NCBI RefSeq assembly: GCF_019008365.1
Contig: NZ_JAHHUL010000023.1
Coordinates: 1 to 55,018 of the forward strand
DNA from: Phosphitispora fastidiosa
GTDB lineage: Bacteria > Bacillota > Thermincolia > Thermincolales > UBA2595
Length of the DNA stretch: 55,018 nt
Direction of reading: 5' to 3'
In this document: one piece after another, positions 35,572 to 44,721 of the stretch
Layout of the letters: the number at the start of each line of letters is the position of its first letter
Position numbering within the stretch: the stretch's first letter is position 1
Program-made: the position numbers and the translations under genes
The notes under the pieces: generated by a model
What the model was told of the DNA's origin: nothing
The model's database searches: none
Seen by the model: only the letters and a program-made list of their open reading frames with translations

Positions 35572-36753
35572 TTATTGTACTGGTGTAACTGTTATCTTTG
35601 GCTTTGGAAGTATTTTGCTGTCAGTTTCCTTAATCCGGTGACATCCGGAACATGTATCCTTTACATGGCATTGAAAACACCGCGGTTCCAGGACCGCATA
35701 TCTGGGCGGAATCTCAATAGGATGAGACACACGCCAGGGACGGTTTTTATGGATACTGGGGTGGCATGAAGAACAGGCAGCCTTTTGGGTGGTTCCTTTG
35801 ACATCCCTTCTAGGGCTGTGGCAGACCAGGCATTTCTGTTCATCCTGTTCCGCCCTCTTGCCGTGTTCGAAGGGCCAGTTGTCATCATGGGTCACAGGCC
35901 GCTTTTTATGACAATCAACACAGTATTCGTTGGTTTTGGCATAATCGGTATAGTCAGAATCTGAACCTGTCTGCATACTGGCCAGATAACGAGCTACCGG
36001 ATCCTCCTCGTCAGGCATTTGGTTTGAGGTTACTCCCGGGGCTTTAATATATGAGTGACAGGTATCACAATAATTGATATCCTTTTTCGCCTGCTGTCCG
36101 TGATTCAGTTTAAATGACTTCTCCCTGTGAGCTTCTGGCATCATATTGCCGCTGTGGCAGGCTTCACAAGCCACTGTGACCCCACGCCGGCCATGGCAGT
36201 CCATACACAGCTCCATTTCCGGCAGGGTAAATTGCGGGTCCATCACCTTGGTCCCGGCTGCCTTGTCCCACTCATTAAAATCCCCTCCCATGGTCATTCC
36301 CCTGGAGGCAATATTTCCGTGGGCCACCCCCTGGTGGCATTTGACACAGGCAACACCTTTTTCATTGTGCCTTTCATGGGGTATATACAGCCCCGGATAT
36401 GAAGGTGACACCTGTCTGTCTGTCGAATGACACTGCAGGCAGCGGTCATCAGGAATCTCTTCTGTCATTCGGATTGGCAGTTCATAATTCTTGGTTACAT
36501 AATTGTACAGCTCTTTAGTAGCTTCAACTTTATGTTTAAGGGCATTGGTCATCCCCGGATCAACATGACAGGTAACGCAGTCTACCTGGCTGTGGGATGA
36601 TGCTTCCCATGTGGCCACCTCAGGTTTCATTATGTGACAGGTTGCACAAAGCTTCGGAGTTGAAGTTGCATAGGTCACTCCGATAAATGCTATAATCGCA
36701 AATAAGGAGACACCCATAGCGATGATTGTGAATTTGAGTATTTTTACTTTCAT
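35572..36753 (-). CDS. 12-heme c-type cytochrome, NapC/NirT-like membrane anchor
   Basis: A 393-residue protein with a single N-terminal membrane segment (about residues 8-30) and twelve CXXCH motifs (CATCH, CVTCH, CLQCH, CVKCH, CMDCH, CEACH, CDTCH, CVDCH, CLVCH, CSSCH, CFQCH, CSGCH). The first four resemble the NapC/NirT quinol-oxidising module; the rest extend it into a much longer haem wire. TGGAGGTCC precedes the ATG. First gene of the cluster. A plausible role is to take electrons from menaquinol and pass them to the downstream 6-heme protein; this is inference from family and gene order. No cytochrome maturation genes lie in the window. Confidence 0.92.
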   Translation of the reverse strand: MKVKILKFTIIAMGVSLFAIIAFIGVTYATSTPKLCATCHIMKPEVATWEASSHSQVDCVTCHVDPGMTNALKHKVEATKELYNYVTKNYELPIRMTEEIPDDRCLQCHSTDRQVSPSYPGLYIPHERHNEKGVACVKCHQGVAHGNIASRGMTMGGDFNEWDKAAGTKVMDPQFTLPEMELCMDCHGRRGVTVACEACHSGNMMPEAHREKSFKLNHGQQAKKDINYCDTCHSYIKAPGVTSNQMPDEEDPVARYLASMQTGSDSDYTDYAKTNEYCVDCHKKRPVTHDDNWPFEHGKRAEQDEQKCLVCHSPRRDVKGTTQKAACSSCHPSIHKNRPWRVSHPIEIPPRYAVLEPRCFQCHVKDTCSGCHRIKETDSKILPKPKITVTPVQ

Positions 36754-37138
36754 GGCGGACCTCCAGGCCTGGTTAATGATTGGGCTATAGGACTAATATG
36801 GTTGCTATGTAGCCTTTATCCATGAGCCTTTGGAGCGTTCCGTTCCCGGTCAAACACAATGTTATCACAAGTCCATGGTTCAAACATGTGCCAGAAGTCC
36901 TGTAATTGCACAGTCAGAACATACTATTTATTTATACCTAAATGGGCCTGTACACAGTAAAAAGGCACATGTACTTTCATACATAGTGCCTGTACCCGCC
37001 ATAACACAACCAAGATAACGGAATAATTATCATTCGTCATAAAAATCTGCCATAGTATACTTCCTTTTGGTTACCAAAGACATACCTGGAGCAGTTGTTA
37101 GTATTCATAATAAATATCCCTTTCTGTTAGATTTCTAT
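36754..37138. other. Spacer upstream of the cytochrome cluster
   Basis: No gene is supported in this 385-base spacer. It contains the terminator-like hairpin at 36959-36990. Reading towards the cytochrome gene I find no convincing -35/-10 pair, so the promoter of the cluster is undetermined. Confidence 0.5.
36959..36990 (-). terminator. Terminator after the DUF6385 gene
   Basis: On the minus strand GGCAC-T-ATGTA pairs with TACAT-GTGCC (10 bp, one bulged base, 6-base loop), followed by TTTTT. It lies about 150 bases after the DUF6385-like gene and about 205 bases before the 12-heme gene, so it could alternatively be a leader attenuator of the cytochrome cluster. Confidence 0.65.
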
Positions 37139-37507
37139 TTAACTCCAGTCATTCCCCACGCCATAACATTGTTTTGCCGGCGGTCTGACCATCTGGAACC
37201 AGATGTCCAGTTTTACCGGGGAATTATTTGTTTTCGATTTATACTGGACAGATGAATATTTGGAAAAATAGTTGGGCACCAGATTGATAAGCTGTTTAGG
37301 TTGTACTTCTACCTCTAAGCCGTCATCCATCCAAATTTTCCTGTCAGGGCTTATCAGCATTTGGACAACTGCGGAATTGGTCTCGCATTCATTATAGATA
37401 AAATATGAAATGTAATTCAGAGCAAAGGAAACCCTCCGGGTCGGAGCCTTTTGAAAGTCATCCGAAGTTATTACCGTTTGCTTTAAATTGACAAAGGTTA
37501 TTGCCAA
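37139..37507 (-). CDS. DUF6385-like protein
   Basis: A 122-residue protein consistent with the DUF6385 family: SFALNYISYFIYNECETN, then AVVQMLISPDRKIWMDDG and VQPKQLINLVPNYFSKYSSV, ending in LDIWFQMV. It appears to be a single beta-sandwich domain without signal peptide or membrane segment. The TTG at 37507 is chosen because GAGGTGA lies 5 bases upstream; a GTG three codons earlier is an alternative. The same type of domain appears at the far end of the glycosylation island (54518-55018). Function unknown; the family is common near surface or spore polysaccharide genes, which is my recollection rather than something seen here. Confidence 0.65.
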   Translation of the reverse strand: MAITFVNLKQTVITSDDFQKAPTRRVSFALNYISYFIYNECETNSAVVQMLISPDRKIWMDDGLEVEVQPKQLINLVPNYFSKYSSVQYKSKTNNSPVKLDIWFQMVRPPAKQCYGVGNDWS

Positions 37508-37678
37508 GGGGCTCACCTCATTATGTTTCGTTGATATTACTATATGAATATTTTCGAGACGTGGTTAACTAAATCAGACAATATATCAGCGATTTTTCAC
37601 CCTTATTTTGAGGAACTTCTAAAATTCAAATTTCATATAATGACTTATGGATATTAAGTTTCAGGGAGTTGTTAGAAC

Positions 37679-39670
37679 TTGAAGAGTCAAACCGTTAGTG
37701 TTTGCCTGGTGATAGAAAACGAGGAAAAACACCTGGAGCGCTGCCTCATGAGCGTAAAAAACGTGGCAGATGAAATTATAGTAGCCGATATAGGCTCCAC
37801 TGACAGTTCATTGGAAATTGCCGGGCAGTATACCGACAAGGTTTTTGAAATCCGATGGCAGGAGGACTTTAGCAGAGTCCGTAATTTTGCCCTTAATAAG
37901 GCGACCAGTGACTGGATCCTGATACTTGACGGTGATGAAGAACTTGATCAGCAGTGCATAACTGCCCTGAAAGAAAAAGTCAGTGAAGGTGACTCCGAAG
38001 GTTATCTGATAAAGGTACTTAACTATTACCAATCCGGGAACAGAGTGGAAGTTTCACCGGATGTGGTTTTCCGGCTGTTCAGGAACGACAAGGCTTACCG
38101 TTTTACCGGAGTTATCCAAGAACAAATTTGTGGCAATATTATTAAGGCCAATCCCCAAGCCAAAATTTCCATCGCGGAGGACATCTGTATAGTTCATTAC
38201 GGTTATTTGGCAGAAGAGATTATAGCCAAAAATAAAGCGGCACGCAATACCAGGCTGTTGGAAAATGCCGTACAGAAAAATCCTGATGACCTGCTTAATC
38301 GCTTCCATCTTGGTTTGGAATACTTTCAAGCCGGCCAGATCAGCAGAGCTTTGGGCGAATTTCTCTATGTGCTCGACAAGGTAAATTTGCAGGCCATCTA
38401 TGCTCCAAAACTCATGAGGCATGTGGCCCAATGCTACTATCTCCTGGGGGACTTTGAAGACTGCCTTAATTTTATAGAAAATATATGGATGGAACACTTT
38501 CATGATCAAGGGGACTTATATTATCTGAAAGGGTTAGTATGCAGAGCCCTTGATCGCCATGCGGATGCTTACAACGCATTTAAGCTGTGCCTTGACGTAT
38601 CTGCCCAGCCGGCCTATTATGCAAACTTATACTGTCAGTATAAAGATAGAGTATATAATCAGTTGGGCGAGATAGCAGAGTTTTTCACCGACCTGGAAAC
38701 CGCCTTAGAATATTATACAAGCGCTCTCCGGGAGAACCCACGGGCACTCTATTCACTTGAAAGAATAGTTTCCATTCTGAATCCAAAGGATAACCCGGAT
38801 TATACCGTAACAGCTTTAAACAGCGTTTTTGACCTGACTGATCCGGGAATTCAACTCAACTTAGGCCATATCTTTTTCCGGGAAGAAGCTTACATACTGG
38901 CAGTAAAATTTTTTGATTCCGCTATGTCACAGGAACCGGCGCCGGTAGAGGTACCCCTGGTAAAAGGACTGTGCCTGATGAGGCTAAAGCAGTATCAGGA
39001 AGCCCTCGCAGAACTTGAAAAGATTCCCCCGGGCAGTAGCTTTTATGGGATAGCCCAGGGCAACATGTTTCTTTGTTACTGGTTACGCAGGCACAGCAGA
39101 AAATCGGCTGAATGCCTGAAAAACCTCAAAGCAGCCGGAACAAACCCGGGATTAGCGGAAGTATTGGATAAACTTCGAAAAAAACGGAAAGTCACTACTG
39201 ATGAGTTAATAAACAGTGAACAGCAGGTTTACCGGGAATTACATGAAATATTCGAAAGACTGGTTGAGTTAGGTGAATTTGAAAGATTTGATGAGGCCTG
39301 GAACTGCTTTGCAGGGCTTTATGAGAAGCCGCCGGCTAAATTGTTCGGAGATTTATATTTTAAGTACCGTTATTACGAAAAAGCCGAAAGGGAATACCGG
39401 ATTGCCCTGGAAGAGAATATCACCGATACCGAAACACTTTACCGCCTGGGCAAAACTTGCTGGGCCCTGAATAACCTCTCAGAAGCCGAAAAGTATATCT
39501 GTGCAGCGGTAGAACTGGGCTTAAATTTCCCGCGTGTTAACCGGGAGCTGGCCGGGCTGTATCAGGATCTGGCTGTTAAGACTCTGGAGGAAGGCCTTGC
39601 CGCTTACCCCGGAAACCAGGAATTATCAGTTCTCCTGAAAAACATCAAAGAAAATCCCATAGAGGTTTGA
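37679..39670 (+). CDS. Family 2 glycosyltransferase fused to TPR repeats (663 residues)
   Basis: The N-terminal GT-A domain (about 1-230) starts VSVCLVIENEEKHLERCL and has ADIGSTDSS near residue 39 and the metal-binding LDGDEEL near residue 84. The rest is TPR-like: FHLGLEYFQAGQISRALGEF near residue 209 and many later helices, ending in TLYRLGKTCWALNNLSEAEKY. This architecture matches SunS-like and flagellin or surface-protein glycosyltransferases. It starts with TTG, with GGGAG about 12 bases upstream. It is followed after 19 bases by a second enzyme of the same type, and opens the plus-strand glycosylation island. Confidence 0.88.
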   Translation: MKSQTVSVCLVIENEEKHLERCLMSVKNVADEIIVADIGSTDSSLEIAGQYTDKVFEIRWQEDFSRVRNFALNKATSDWILILDGDEELDQQCITALKEKVSEGDSEGYLIKVLNYYQSGNRVEVSPDVVFRLFRNDKAYRFTGVIQEQICGNIIKANPQAKISIAEDICIVHYGYLAEEIIAKNKAARNTRLLENAVQKNPDDLLNRFHLGLEYFQAGQISRALGEFLYVLDKVNLQAIYAPKLMRHVAQCYYLLGDFEDCLNFIENIWMEHFHDQGDLYYLKGLVCRALDRHADAYNAFKLCLDVSAQPAYYANLYCQYKDRVYNQLGEIAEFFTDLETALEYYTSALRENPRALYSLERIVSILNPKDNPDYTVTALNSVFDLTDPGIQLNLGHIFFREEAYILAVKFFDSAMSQEPAPVEVPLVKGLCLMRLKQYQEALAELEKIPPGSSFYGIAQGNMFLCYWLRRHSRKSAECLKNLKAAGTNPGLAEVLDKLRKKRKVTTDELINSEQQVYRELHEIFERLVELGEFERFDEAWNCFAGLYEKPPAKLFGDLYFKYRYYEKAEREYRIALEENITDTETLYRLGKTCWALNNLSEAEKYICAAVELGLNFPRVNRELAGLYQDLAVKTLEEGLAAYPGNQELSVLLKNIKENPIEV

Positions 39671-39689
39671 AACTGCCAGGTGATAATTC

Positions 39690-41177
39690 ATGAACAAAAA
39701 AATTCAGCGCCTTTCCCTTTGCATGATTGTCAAAAACGAAGCGAAAACACTTCCCCGCTGCCTGAAAAGTGTCCTCAGCCTTGTAGATGAGATTGTTATT
39801 GTCGATACAGGGTCCACTGATGCAACTTTATCTGCCGCAAAAAAGTTTGGCGCACAAACATACGAATATGCCTGGAATGACAGTTTCAGCAGCGCCCGTA
39901 ACTACTCCCTTGAAAGGGCAACAGGGGATTGGATACTGGTCCTTGATGCGGACGAAATACTTGTCTACGACAGCGCCAACCAATTTAAACTGCTTCTCGA
40001 CAGTAATAAATATGAAGCATACTTCATCAGAATTGTAAGCCTCCTGGGAGCGTCTTATGGCATCGAAACCAGTGAAAACCTTGTATTAAGGCTTTTCCGG
40101 AACTGCCCTGAGTACCGTTTTTCAGGTGCGATTCACGAGCAGGTATATCCATCGGTAATCAACCATGCCGGAGCTGAATCAGTGACAAAAGCTCCGGTAA
40201 CCATTTATCATGACGGTTATCTGCCCGAAATAATTCAAAAAAAAAATAAGACCTCGCGTAATTTGCAAATAATCAAAAAGGCCCTGTACCAAAACCCATG
40301 TAATCCATTTCTCTTATACAGCCTCGGCTGTGAATATTTTTTTTCAGAAAAGTATGCAGAAGCGCTGGAAACATTTCAGCAAGCCCTGCCTTTCATCAGT
40401 ACAGGAATGGAATATATACCTGACATGGTCATCAAATTAAGTCTCTCTTACTATAAAGTGGGAAAAATACCTGAAATGCTTCGTTTATTTGACAGCCTTC
40501 GCAACATATCACCCCCATCCCCCGAATTCCTTTTTTTGGCAGGGTTGGTGAGCCTTGAATCAGGAAAACCGGCTGAAACAGAACGGAACATAAAAAAATG
40601 TCTGGAGAAATTACCCGGTACTCCCGCGTCAAATCTAAATATTCGGGAACACCAGATTTACCAGATACTAGGGGAAATCTACGAAGCAAAACAATCATGG
40701 AATGAGGCCGTCAGGTTTTATTTTCTGGCCGTGAAATCCAACCCGGTTCACCTTTATCCTCTGCAGAAAATTATTGATCTTTACAAAAGACGGAAGCCCG
40801 GCCTTCCGGCAGAAGATATCCTGGGGTTCTGCCCACCCCATCAAAAGTGCTCCCTGTTAGACAGACTGAATTGGCAAACTGAGGAAGATACAGCTATTTT
40901 ACTAATTCTCAGCCTTACCCGGGACATAATGCTTAGTGATTCATATATTTGCCAATCAATTAAACCAGCAGTTATTGCTGTATTTAACAGAAAAAAAACT
41001 AAAAACGCCGGTTACCGCACCATTTCGGCTATGCACCTGACAAAAGCGGTAATGTCACTGGCAAGCTATAAATATGCGGACCCCGGATATATCATAAAAA
41101 CCTGCCAAAGTCTCTCAAAGAATATCAGGGATATTTTGCTGTTGCAGCCTATCGGATTAACAGAGTTATCGGATTAA
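39690..41177 (+). CDS. Family 2 glycosyltransferase fused to TPR repeats (495 residues)
   Basis: Paralogue of the preceding gene. The GT-A domain begins LSLCMIVKNEAKTLPRCLKS and has the canonical VDTGSTDATL near residue 38 and LDADEIL near residue 83, so its nucleotide-sugar motifs are closer to consensus than those of its neighbour. The TPR-like region (about 200-380) includes FLLYSLGCEYFFSEKYAEAL and HQIYQILGEIYEAKQSWNEA. It is shorter than its neighbour at the C-terminus. AGGTGAT precedes the ATG. Probably adds a sugar to a protein, or extends a glycan; acceptor unknown. Confidence 0.88.
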   Translation: MNKKIQRLSLCMIVKNEAKTLPRCLKSVLSLVDEIVIVDTGSTDATLSAAKKFGAQTYEYAWNDSFSSARNYSLERATGDWILVLDADEILVYDSANQFKLLLDSNKYEAYFIRIVSLLGASYGIETSENLVLRLFRNCPEYRFSGAIHEQVYPSVINHAGAESVTKAPVTIYHDGYLPEIIQKKNKTSRNLQIIKKALYQNPCNPFLLYSLGCEYFFSEKYAEALETFQQALPFISTGMEYIPDMVIKLSLSYYKVGKIPEMLRLFDSLRNISPPSPEFLFLAGLVSLESGKPAETERNIKKCLEKLPGTPASNLNIREHQIYQILGEIYEAKQSWNEAVRFYFLAVKSNPVHLYPLQKIIDLYKRRKPGLPAEDILGFCPPHQKCSLLDRLNWQTEEDTAILLILSLTRDIMLSDSYICQSIKPAVIAVFNRKKTKNAGYRTISAMHLTKAVMSLASYKYADPGYIIKTCQSLSKNIRDILLLQPIGLTELSD

Positions 41178-41282
41178 CCGGGGGAAAATCTGGTGAGACA
41201 TTTTTGGGAACAAGAAGCATGAAACTTGAATATTTTAATAAATGAGGATTACAAAAGTGTTTTTCCTGAGGAGGATAAGGGA

Positions 41283-42293
41283 ATGAACCTGCGCAACAAA
41301 AAAATCCTGGTTACCGGAGCTGACGGCTTTATCGGTTCACATTTAACGGAAGAACTGCTGAGATCGGGCTGCAACGTGCGCGCTTTCGTTCTATACAATT
41401 CATTTAATTCCTGGGGATGGCTGGATGAAGCGCCCAAGTCCCTCCAGGATAATCTGGAGATATTTTCCGGCGATATCCGTGACCCGCACGGGGTTTACGA
41501 AGCTGTGAAAGGATGTGACATAGTCCTGCACCTGGCAGCTTTGGTTGCTATCCCCTATTCCTATCATTCTCCAGACACTTATATAGACACTAATATTAAA
41601 GGAACTTTAAACATTCTGCAGGCCGCCCGCAAGCTGGAAGTGGCAAAAGTCGTCCACACATCCACCAGTGAAGTATATGGTACCGCCCGGTTTACCCCTA
41701 TAAATGAGGACCACCCCCTACAAGGACAGTCACCCTATGCAGCCACCAAGATTGCCGCTGATCAAATGGCCATGGCCTTTTATAATTCTTTCGATACCCC
41801 AGTTGCCATCATCCGTCCCTTTAATACTTATGGCCCCCGCCAATCGGCCCGGGCAGTTATCCCTACTGTAATAACTCAGATCGCCGGCGGGCAGCACAAA
41901 ATTAAGCTGGGCTCCACTCACCCCACCCGGGATTTTAATTATATAAAAGATACTGTAAAGGGCTTTATCTCTGTAGCCGAAGCAGCTGCTACTGTCGGAA
42001 AAGTAATTAATATAGGCAGCAATTACGAGATCTCTATTGGAGAATTGGTTGAACTTATCGCCGAAGTAATGCAGGTCAGGATAGAGATCCAGACTGAGGA
42101 GGAACGGCTGCGCCCGGAAAAAAGCGAGGTGGAGCGCTTATGGGCAGACAATACCAGGGCGGAAAAGCTCCTGGGCTGGAAACCCGAATATGCCGGATAT
42201 GAGGGTTTAAAGCGTGGCTTGGCGGAAACGATAAAGTGGTTTAGTCAAAGCGGGAATCTTAAAAAATACCGGCCGGAAGTTTATAACTTATGA
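41283..42293 (+). CDS. legB: NAD-dependent sugar-nucleotide 4,6-dehydratase, LegB-like
   Basis: A 336-residue extended short-chain dehydrogenase. The NAD loop GADGFIGSHLTEEL begins near residue 12. TSTSEVYGTA near residue 127 supplies the catalytic serine/threonine region and SPYAATKIAADQ near residue 153 the Tyr-x3-Lys pair. RPFNTYGPRQS near residue 177 is typical of 4,6-dehydratases. It closely resembles enzymes annotated LegB, which make the 4-keto-6-deoxy GDP- or UDP-N-acetylglucosamine intermediate of legionaminic acid. The start at 41283 has GAGGAGG 8 bases upstream; a longer frame from 41226 has no ribosome site. Stop overlaps the next start by 4 bases. Confidence 0.88.
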   Translation: MNLRNKKILVTGADGFIGSHLTEELLRSGCNVRAFVLYNSFNSWGWLDEAPKSLQDNLEIFSGDIRDPHGVYEAVKGCDIVLHLAALVAIPYSYHSPDTYIDTNIKGTLNILQAARKLEVAKVVHTSTSEVYGTARFTPINEDHPLQGQSPYAATKIAADQMAMAFYNSFDTPVAIIRPFNTYGPRQSARAVIPTVITQIAGGQHKIKLGSTHPTRDFNYIKDTVKGFISVAEAAATVGKVINIGSNYEISIGELVELIAEVMQVRIEIQTEEERLRPEKSEVERLWADNTRAEKLLGWKPEYAGYEGLKRGLAETIKWFSQSGNLKKYRPEVYNL

Positions 42294-43462
42294 AAAAGGA
42301 ACTTGATTTAAATACAATCATCAATACTTTGCAAAGGGTTTTACCTTCGATACAAAAATCAATTGCCCTGCACGAACCGCTGTTTACCGGGAATGAATGG
42401 GATTATGTCAAAAAGTGCCTGGACAGCGGCTGGGTTTCTTCAGCTGGAAAATATGTCTCCCTCTTTGAAAAACAAATTGCAGAATACACTGGAATCAAAC
42501 ACGTTATAGCAGTTGTAAATGGTACAGCAGCGCTACATACCTGTTTGCAGCTAGCCGGAGTCAGAGCCGGTGACGAGGTCTTAATGCCGGCGTTGACCTT
42601 TGTCGCCACCGCCAATGCTGTCATCTATTGCGGCGCAGTGCCTCATTTTGCAGACAGTGAGGAAAAAACCCTGGGTTTGGACCCTCTCAAACTGGGCAAC
42701 TATCTAAAAGATATCACTGAACTGCGGACTGTCGGCTGTTTCAACAGGAAAAGCGGTCGCCGCCTCAAAGCGGTGGTGCCCATGCACACCTTTGGACACC
42801 CGGTGGATATGGACCCCTTATTAGACGTCTGCCGGAGATTTGGCCTGGCGCTGGTAGAAGATGCGGCAGAATCTCTAGGTTCATTATACAAGGGAAAGCA
42901 CACCGGAAGCTGGGGACGGCTTTCCGTGCTCAGCTTTAATGGCAACAAGGTCATTACTACCGGTGGTGGCGGGGCTGTTTTAACTAATGACTCTTCTCTG
43001 GCCGTTTTGGCCCGGCATCTGACCACACAGGCTAAACTGCCCCATCCCTGGGCGTTCCATCATGATATGGTGGGATATAACTATAGGATGCCCAATATCA
43101 ATGCAGCCCTGGGCTGCGCTCAGCTCGAAAGGTTACCGGAGTTTATCAGGCAGAAAAGAGCTCTGGCTTTACGATATCAGGAAGCCTTTGCCGGAATTGA
43201 AGGGGTCCGGATATTCAAAGAGGCGGATTTTGCGCACAGCAATTACTGGCTCAATATACTTCTTCTTGATGAAGGTTACTCCGGTAAACGCGAAAAATTA
43301 CTTGAATTAACTAACCGGCAGGGTATTATGACCCGCCCCCCCTGGACCCTGATGCACAAACTGATCATGTATCAGGATTGCCCAAGAATGGATCTTGCCT
43401 GTGCTGAGAGTCTGGAAAAAAGACTCATTAATCTTCCGAGCAGTGCATTTCTCGCTGAGTGA
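42290..43462 (+). CDS. legC: PLP-dependent sugar aminotransferase, LegC family
   Basis: A 390-residue DegT/DnrJ/EryC1-type enzyme that aminates the 4-keto sugar produced by LegB. The N-terminus carries the LegC-type HEPLFTGNEWDYVKKCLD and GWVSSAGKYV. Also seen: NGTAALHTCLQLAGV, LVEDAAESLGS near residue 192 and the PLP lysine in SFNGNKVITTGGGG near residue 223. Length is normal. Translation is coupled to legB by an ATGA overlap. This pairing of LegB and LegC types argues for a legionaminic-acid-like rather than a pseudaminic-acid product. Confidence 0.9.
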   Translation: MKKELDLNTIINTLQRVLPSIQKSIALHEPLFTGNEWDYVKKCLDSGWVSSAGKYVSLFEKQIAEYTGIKHVIAVVNGTAALHTCLQLAGVRAGDEVLMPALTFVATANAVIYCGAVPHFADSEEKTLGLDPLKLGNYLKDITELRTVGCFNRKSGRRLKAVVPMHTFGHPVDMDPLLDVCRRFGLALVEDAAESLGSLYKGKHTGSWGRLSVLSFNGNKVITTGGGGAVLTNDSSLAVLARHLTTQAKLPHPWAFHHDMVGYNYRMPNINAALGCAQLERLPEFIRQKRALALRYQEAFAGIEGVRIFKEADFAHSNYWLNILLLDEGYSGKREKLLELTNRQGIMTRPPWTLMHKLIMYQDCPRMDLACAESLEKRLINLPSSAFLAE

Positions 43463-43486
43463 AATAGCTTTAAGGATGTGGGTAAG

Positions 43487-44719
43487 TTGAAACAAGAAAA
43501 GTTACTCCTGGAATTAGTACGGCAGCAGGCGGAAAAAAGTTCTTTTTACCGCAGTTTATATAAGGGACTTACCATTGATCATTTCACTGATATCCCATTT
43601 ACTACCAAACGAGTGTTACTAGACGATCAATTACAGAATCCGCCTTTTGGCACCAATGTCTGCGTGGACCGTAATAAAATTGCCCGCTTGCACAGAACCT
43701 CCGGAACCACCACACGGCCGCTGACCTTGGTACTGACAGCTCATGATGTGGAACAGGTTATCCTTGCCGGCAGCCGGGCCTTTCGAACTGCCGGAATGGA
43801 TGACAATGACATAGTTTTCAATTGCATGAATTATTGCATGTGGATGGGCGGCTTTATGGACCACCAGAGCATGGAAGCAACCGGAGCTGCTGTTGTACCC
43901 TACGGCGTCGGAAAAACAGAAAATCTCATCGATCTGCTTTTGGAAATCGACAGCCCGTGTCTTCACTCCACGCCTTCCTATCTTGCTGCAATTCGCAAGG
44001 TCCTGCATGAGAAATATAGTTTGCCGCCGGAACGCCTCGGACTGAAAAAAGGCTTTTTTGGCGGGGAGGCCGGCATGCAGGATGCAGGTTTCCGTAACAA
44101 AATAGAGGCTGAATGGCAAATGCAGGCAATCAATGCCAACTATGGAGTTTCAGAGGTTCTCAGTATCCTCGGCGCCGAATGCAGCCGCCGGGATGGGCTT
44201 CATTTTACGGCTTTGCCTTTTTTACATGTGGAGATAATTGACCCGGCAAGTGGAACAGGGCTGCCGCTGGCAGCGGGCAGTTGCGGTGAAATGGTCCTGA
44301 CCAACCTGGTGAAAGAAGCACAGCCTTTGGTCAGATACCGTACCGGGGATATTATTGAAATTGTGGCCATAGATGACTGCCCTTGCGGAAATGAAGGCTT
44401 TCGCTTCCTAACCCGGGGGCGAAGTGACGACATGCTTGTTATTAAAGGAATAAATTTTTATCCGGAATCCCTCCGCTCCCTGCTGTCCCCCTATCCCGAG
44501 TGTACCGGAGCCTATGTTGTAATGGTCCCTAACCGACAGCCCATTGATGAAATTGCCGTCAGGGTACAAGTGCTGGCCGGAAAACAGGACCATACTACCC
44601 TGGCTGAAAAGCTTAAAAAAGAAATCCGGGATAGATTATTTATTACGCCGCAAATCACCCTGGTCGAAAATCTGGCATACGGGGAAAACAAAATCAAGCT
44701 GGTGGAAAGGTGGAATTAG
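43487..44719 (+). CDS. PaaK-like AMP-forming acyl ligase
   Basis: An ANL-superfamily enzyme of the phenylacetate-CoA ligase/CapK type (about 410 residues). The nucleotide loop LHRTSGTTTRPL lies near residue 67. NANYGVSEVLSILGAECS is near residue 210, VRYRTGDI near residue 284 and the hinge region RGRSDDMLVIKGINFYPESL near residue 308. The family adenylates a carboxylic acid and passes it to CoA or another acceptor. Such a gene is not part of the known legionaminic pathway; here it sits between legC and an aminomutase-like enzyme. The TTG at 43487 has AAGGA 10 bases upstream; a GTG at 43478 is an alternative start. The acid is unknown. Confidence 0.8.
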   Translation: MKQEKLLLELVRQQAEKSSFYRSLYKGLTIDHFTDIPFTTKRVLLDDQLQNPPFGTNVCVDRNKIARLHRTSGTTTRPLTLVLTAHDVEQVILAGSRAFRTAGMDDNDIVFNCMNYCMWMGGFMDHQSMEATGAAVVPYGVGKTENLIDLLLEIDSPCLHSTPSYLAAIRKVLHEKYSLPPERLGLKKGFFGGEAGMQDAGFRNKIEAEWQMQAINANYGVSEVLSILGAECSRRDGLHFTALPFLHVEIIDPASGTGLPLAAGSCGEMVLTNLVKEAQPLVRYRTGDIIEIVAIDDCPCGNEGFRFLTRGRSDDMLVIKGINFYPESLRSLLSPYPECTGAYVVMVPNRQPIDEIAVRVQVLAGKQDHTTLAEKLKKEIRDRLFITPQITLVENLAYGENKIKLVERWN

Positions 44720-44721
44720 CC

